Source: Aminipila butyrica
GTDB lineage: Bacteria > Bacillota > Clostridia > Peptostreptococcales > Anaerovoracaceae
Assembly: GCF_010669305.1 (NCBI RefSeq)
Contig: NZ_CP048649.1
Location: forward strand, 1,984,001-2,048,000
DNA length: 64,000 nucleotides
Reading direction: 5' to 3'
The notes under the pieces are model-generated. The model was not told where the DNA came from. It saw only the letters and a program-made list of their open reading frames with translations, and made no database searches. This document shows, in pieces, positions 60,827 to 64,000 of the stretch; the stretch's first letter is position 1; every line of letters starts with the position of its first letter. A program made the position numbers and the translations under genes.

Positions 60827-61861
60827 TTATACAAAATTTTTTACTACTCTGAGCACATCGCTAAATACGCCATAACCAGTCTGAACCAGATCGGGATCGT
60901 GCTCAATAATGGTCAGCTTGCCCATCAAATCCGTGGTAATCTGCACTACAGAAGAAGTCCCCTCTACAGCAGCTAGCAGACTGCCCTTCTCCACCAGCGT
61001 AGGCTGTACGGAAGCTTTTACCTGGCCTGCTTCCAGCGTTCCCTGGCAGAGCAGCTTGATAACTTTTCCGTTCTCCTCGGCTGCTTTGATATCCTCTATG
61101 GTTATGTGCTCAATCCCTGTTCGTTCCACCTGATCCGGAGTGATATCGGCCTCCATAAGCACATTGAGCAGGGCAGTGACCTTGGCCGCTGCATCCCAGC
61201 CCTCTATATCCATGGACGGGTCCGCCTCTACAAATCCCAGCTTCTTTCCTTCCTGAAGGACATCCTCATAGGCCTTGCCTTTGGCCAGCTCCTCCAGCAC
61301 AAAATTAGTGGTGGTATTTAAAATACCGCTGACCTCTGTAACCTGACAAAATCTTAACGTCTCATCTTTTAAGTTAAAGATAGGCGTTCCGTCCATAACA
61401 GTGGTCTCATAATAAAACTGGACTCCCTGCTTCTCTGCTAGGGCCTTTAATTCCTTGTAATGCCAGGCAATAGGCCCTTTATTGGCGGTTACCGCATGCT
61501 TCTTCCGTTCCATGGCTTTTCTCAAGTGTTCTGAGGCCGGCTCTCCCGTAAAAATGTTCAAGGGAGTCATCTCTACAATGACGTCATACTCCCCTGTTTC
61601 CACCAGCTCCAAGGAAGTCATGGTGCTGTATGCTCTGTTGCTCTGCTCAAAATGCCCCTTCTCCTCCAGCTCAGACCAGGCTTTCTGTAAGTCCAGCCCT
61701 TCCGCTGCATACAGACTCCCCCTGGAACCGGTGGTTATCCCCGTGACCAGAATGTCCCAACCCATGGTTTCTCGAATAGCGGGCCTCTTATCTTCTAAAA
61801 TTTTTGCAAAAGCTCTGCCTGCGTTGCCAAATCCTAAAAGCGCCAGTTTTAATGTTCTCAT
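60827..61861 (-). CDS. hom: Homoserine dehydrogenase (no ACT domain)
   Basis: 344 residues, with start ATGA-overlapping the preceding stop. NAD(P) site LALLGFGNAGRAFAKIL; AVTANKGPIAWHYKEL; the catalytic and substrate signature GFVEADPSMDIEGWDAAAKV. Reduces aspartate semialdehyde to homoserine. The C-terminal ACT regulatory domain is absent, so feedback inhibition by threonine through that domain is not expected. Unusually it is coupled to two transporters rather than thrB/thrC. Confidence 0.92.
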   Translation of the reverse strand: MRTLKLALLGFGNAGRAFAKILEDKRPAIRETMGWDILVTGITTGSRGSLYAAEGLDLQKAWSELEEKGHFEQSNRAYSTMTSLELVETGEYDVIVEMTPLNIFTGEPASEHLRKAMERKKHAVTANKGPIAWHYKELKALAEKQGVQFYYETTVMDGTPIFNLKDETLRFCQVTEVSGILNTTTNFVLEELAKGKAYEDVLQEGKKLGFVEADPSMDIEGWDAAAKVTALLNVLMEADITPDQVERTGIEHITIEDIKAAEENGKVIKLLCQGTLEAGQVKASVQPTLVEKGSLLAAVEGTSSVVQITTDLMGKLTIIEHDPDLVQTGYGVFSDVLRVVKNFV

Positions 61862-62979
61862 ATGGTACCTCCCATGGAATCCTCCGAGGATTCTTCTGTA
61901 TTTTCAGCTGCCAACGCAGCTTCTTTCCGACTGTTTCTTATTACTTGGAAAAAATTCACCACTACCATGGCAATGATGGCAAAACCCATGAACCCCTCAA
62001 TGGGAAACATAAAGGAAATGACGTTAGTAAAGCCAATAAGTCCACACAGAAAGCCAAGCCAAGCGATAATAACTATTTTTAGTTTCCGGTGCTTCTGTGT
62101 TTTCATTTTGGTAGTAAACCCATAGTAATTGCTGGTGGCGGAAGCGTAGATGGCAAAAATCAATACACCCGTGTAAACCAGATTGACGCCTTTGGAAATC
62201 TTGGCGGAATAGGCCAACATAGGCATATCCATCGCCTGAGAAAATCCCATATCTGTAAAAAGCGCCTTTCCTAGCACAAAGGCTAAAAGTCCCAGAAACA
62301 CTGCCCCCAAAGCGGTACCCAGCAGGGCGTGCTTACGGCTTTTGGCATTTACCGAAGCAGTCGCTACAATAGGTACCAGCGCCAACACATTATAGGAAAT
62401 ATATTGCATCGCTGATACGAACCAGTTTGGCGTCAGCGGGCTGATAACCAATTCAGCCTGTTCTTCTCCTTGGGGTAAATCCATAAAGATGACCATCAAG
62501 CATACTGACACCACCACAACCACCAAAACCGGCATAATAAAGCGAAAAACCTTGGCTACCCGCTCAAAGCCGCCGATAACCGTCAGGATGACCAGACAGA
62601 TGATGACTGCTCCCCCCAGAATGCGGCTCTGCCCCAGCTGCTGATGGAAGAGGGCACCGCCCGCCGAAGACATGGTAATCAGCACCGTAAACAACATCAG
62701 CGCCATAAAATATCCTACAAATTCCACCAGCTTTTCATTGTTGCCCGGAACGATTACCTTACCCATATCGTTGGTATTCAACGTCCTGGCGATGTGACTG
62801 GTCATCAGACCAATCGTCAGGAAGAGGGCACCGATGACAAAGATGCCGATGTAACCCTTTTCTTCAAAAACGCAGAAGAACTGCCATATTTCTCGGCCCG
62901 ATGCAAATCCTGCCCCCATAATAGTGCCGACGTACATCAGGGCTACACTTAAAATTCCCAGCTTATGATTCTCTTCCAT
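61858..62979 (-). CDS. YkvI-like membrane transporter (COG3949)
   Basis: 373 residues, ATG 62979, about ten membrane helices. The opening SVALMYVGTIMGAGFASGREIWQFF has the unwound-helix GxGxxSG-like motif of the LeuT/APC fold, and VPIVATASVNAKSRKHALLGT and IYASATSNYYGF resemble BCCT/YkvI proteins. Substrate unknown, possibly an amino acid; overlap with hom and rarD suggests export or uptake linked to aspartate-family metabolism. Ends with an acidic Ser-rich tail. Confidence 0.8.
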   Translation of the reverse strand: MEENHKLGILSVALMYVGTIMGAGFASGREIWQFFCVFEEKGYIGIFVIGALFLTIGLMTSHIARTLNTNDMGKVIVPGNNEKLVEFVGYFMALMLFTVLITMSSAGGALFHQQLGQSRILGGAVIICLVILTVIGGFERVAKVFRFIMPVLVVVVVSVCLMVIFMDLPQGEEQAELVISPLTPNWFVSAMQYISYNVLALVPIVATASVNAKSRKHALLGTALGAVFLGLLAFVLGKALFTDMGFSQAMDMPMLAYSAKISKGVNLVYTGVLIFAIYASATSNYYGFTTKMKTQKHRKLKIVIIAWLGFLCGLIGFTNVISFMFPIEGFMGFAIIAMVVVNFFQVIRNSRKEAALAAENTEESSEDSMGGTI

Positions 62980-63868
62980 GTTTCGACTCCTTTATTTCAC
63001 CGTAGGTAAAGAAGGCCAAACCAATCCAGATGATGGCGAAGGCCGAAAATTGAATTTGATCAAAGGGCTCCTGAAAGAGGAAAATGCCGATGACCAGGGA
63101 GATGGAGGGAGACAGATATTCTGTGATTCCCAGTGATACCATGGAAATCCGGTTGGCTGCCATCGCAAACAGCGCTAGGGGCATGGCTGTGACGATGCCC
63201 ACAAAGGCCAACATACCCAACTGATAAGGTTCTGCAACACTAAAAGCCCCTTTGTTGTTCATTTCAGCGTAGATGATGAGTACGAAGGCTAGAGGCGTTA
63301 AAAATATCGTCTCATAAAAAAGAGCGATCAGGGCTTCCATTTGGTATCGCTTCTTGATAGCGGCATAGGTGGCAAAGGTTAGCGCCAAGCTCAAAGCAAT
63401 AGCTGGCATCTCTTTAAAATGCAGGAGAATAACCGCTACCCCTGCCAAAGCAAAGCAGAGTGCAATCAATTTATATCGATCCACCTTTTCTTTGAACAGC
63501 ACCATACCAAAAACGCAGACCATCAAAGGCTCAATATAATAACCAATACAGGTCTGTATGACATAATTGGCATTGACTGCCCATATGTATATGCTCCAAT
63601 TAGCAGAAATCAATATCCCTGCCAGAATTAGCATCGGCAGCATCTTTTTATTTTTCAAGGGGGCTAACAGCTTTTCCCGCCCGTACATTTTATAGGCGGC
63701 TAAAAAAGTGGTCAACCCGACAAAAAATATTCGGTAATAGATGATGACCATGGAGTCGATGGGCTTCAACGCCTTCCAGTAAATCGGCAAGAATCCCCAT
63801 AAGATAGCACAGCCCAGTGCACAACTCATACCAATCTTGTATTTTTTCTTTTCATCTTGTATGTCCAT
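62963..63868 (-). CDS. rarD: EamA-family transporter RarD
   Basis: 301 residues, ATG 63868, about ten membrane helices. RarD marks: GMSCALGCAILWGFLPIYWKAL, YYRIFFVGLTTFL, SANWSIYIWAVNANYVIQTCIGYYI and LGITEYLSPSISLVIGIFLFQEPF. Drug/metabolite transporter superfamily; the substrate of RarD is unresolved. First gene of the rarD-ykvI-hom unit. Confidence 0.9.
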   Translation of the reverse strand: MDIQDEKKKYKIGMSCALGCAILWGFLPIYWKALKPIDSMVIIYYRIFFVGLTTFLAAYKMYGREKLLAPLKNKKMLPMLILAGILISANWSIYIWAVNANYVIQTCIGYYIEPLMVCVFGMVLFKEKVDRYKLIALCFALAGVAVILLHFKEMPAIALSLALTFATYAAIKKRYQMEALIALFYETIFLTPLAFVLIIYAEMNNKGAFSVAEPYQLGMLAFVGIVTAMPLALFAMAANRISMVSLGITEYLSPSISLVIGIFLFQEPFDQIQFSAFAIIWIGLAFFTYGEIKESKHGRES

Positions 63869-63961
63869 TTTAGTTCCGTTCCTTTTTTCTACTTTTTGGT
63901 GAGATATTCACGCTTTTCCATTCTATCATCAACAGTCTGCTTTTACAATTCTTCATTCCAC

Positions 63962-63990
63962 AAAAAAACAGGGCCATTCAACCCTGTTTT
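63962..63990. terminator. Terminator at the right window edge
   Basis: ACAGGG-CCATTCAA-CCCTGT flanked by seven A and four T. It probably ends a gene beyond the window and may also be upstream of rarD. Confidence 0.8.
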
Positions 63991-64000
63991 CTGCTTATGT

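Noticed and set aside
1..64000. CRISPR arrays, tRNA or rRNA genes, insertion sequences
   Set aside because: No regularly spaced direct repeats, cloverleaf-like sequences, rRNA stretches or transposase motifs were seen on either strand.

Overview
The window reads as a low-to-medium GC, Gram-positive, strictly anaerobic member of the Clostridia with a sporulation gene set (spoIIP, gpr) and an amino-acid-fermenting lifestyle. Pointers are an arginine deiminase pathway, a branched-chain amino acid ABC importer, a nickel-type CO dehydrogenase with ferredoxin and flavoprotein partners, a bacterial microcompartment (BMC) operon, oleate hydratase, and HrcA/CIRCE heat-shock control. The overall set resembles gut or anaerobic-digester Anaerovoracaceae/Eubacteriales; that placement is inference, since no rRNA is present.

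Layout. 1-2.4 kb: a truncated membrane GGDEF/HD-GYP sensor. 2.7-6.6 kb: small genes (DUF1540, CGGC, DUF436, thioesterase, hemolysin III, HTH, GNAT). 6.7-10.3 kb: cooS, a CooF-like ferredoxin and an FAD oxidoreductase, all on the minus strand. 10.6-12.3 kb: speD-speE. 12.4-14.0 kb: a preQ1-I riboswitch followed by a radical SAM enzyme and a queuosine-precursor transporter. 14.1-19 kb: an AMP-forming acyl-CoA ligase, deoD and a chemoreceptor. 19.4-24.5 kb: a five-gene BMC operon (PduS-, PduT-, PduP/EutE-, PduL- and PduA/EutM-like) with a long structured leader. 24.7-27.6 kb: 3-hydroxyacyl-CoA dehydrogenase and oleate hydratase. 27.8-32.6 kb: hrcA-grpE-dnaK-dnaJ. 32.7-37.4 kb: livJHMGF. 37.7-46 kb: an accessory stretch with an acyltransferase, pentapeptide protein, glpK, an orphan lipoprotein, an HTH/DUF2975-like pair, a stalk-domain protein and ogt. 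46-52.5 kb: hemW, bacteriohemerythrin, TfoX, lepA, spoIIP, gpr, rpsT. 52.7-60.6 kb: arcA-arcB-arcC-AraC regulator, a PucR regulator and an arcD-like antiporter. 60.8-63.9 kb: rarD, a YkvI-like transporter and homoserine dehydrogenase in overlapping order.

How it fits together. The BMC module supplies shell proteins, an acylating aldehyde dehydrogenase, a phosphotransacylase and a PduS/PduT electron-transfer pair, but no signature enzyme, no alcohol dehydrogenase and no vertex protein. Its leader carries a consensus sigma-A promoter, two rho-independent terminators, and small hairpins with G4-containing loops that overlap the terminator stems, as in the ANTAR/EutV antitermination system. The separately promoted chemoreceptor next door carries the same type of element, with two identical GACGCA hexaloops. 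The most notable inference is therefore a regulon joining chemotaxis and a microcompartment through RNA antitermination. Other points of interest are the preQ1-controlled radical SAM/transporter pair with an unusual CX4CX2C motif, a CooS protein that departs from the usual histidine relay, and an ancient lepA-hemW-hrcA-dnaK gene block split by about 13 kb of unrelated genes.
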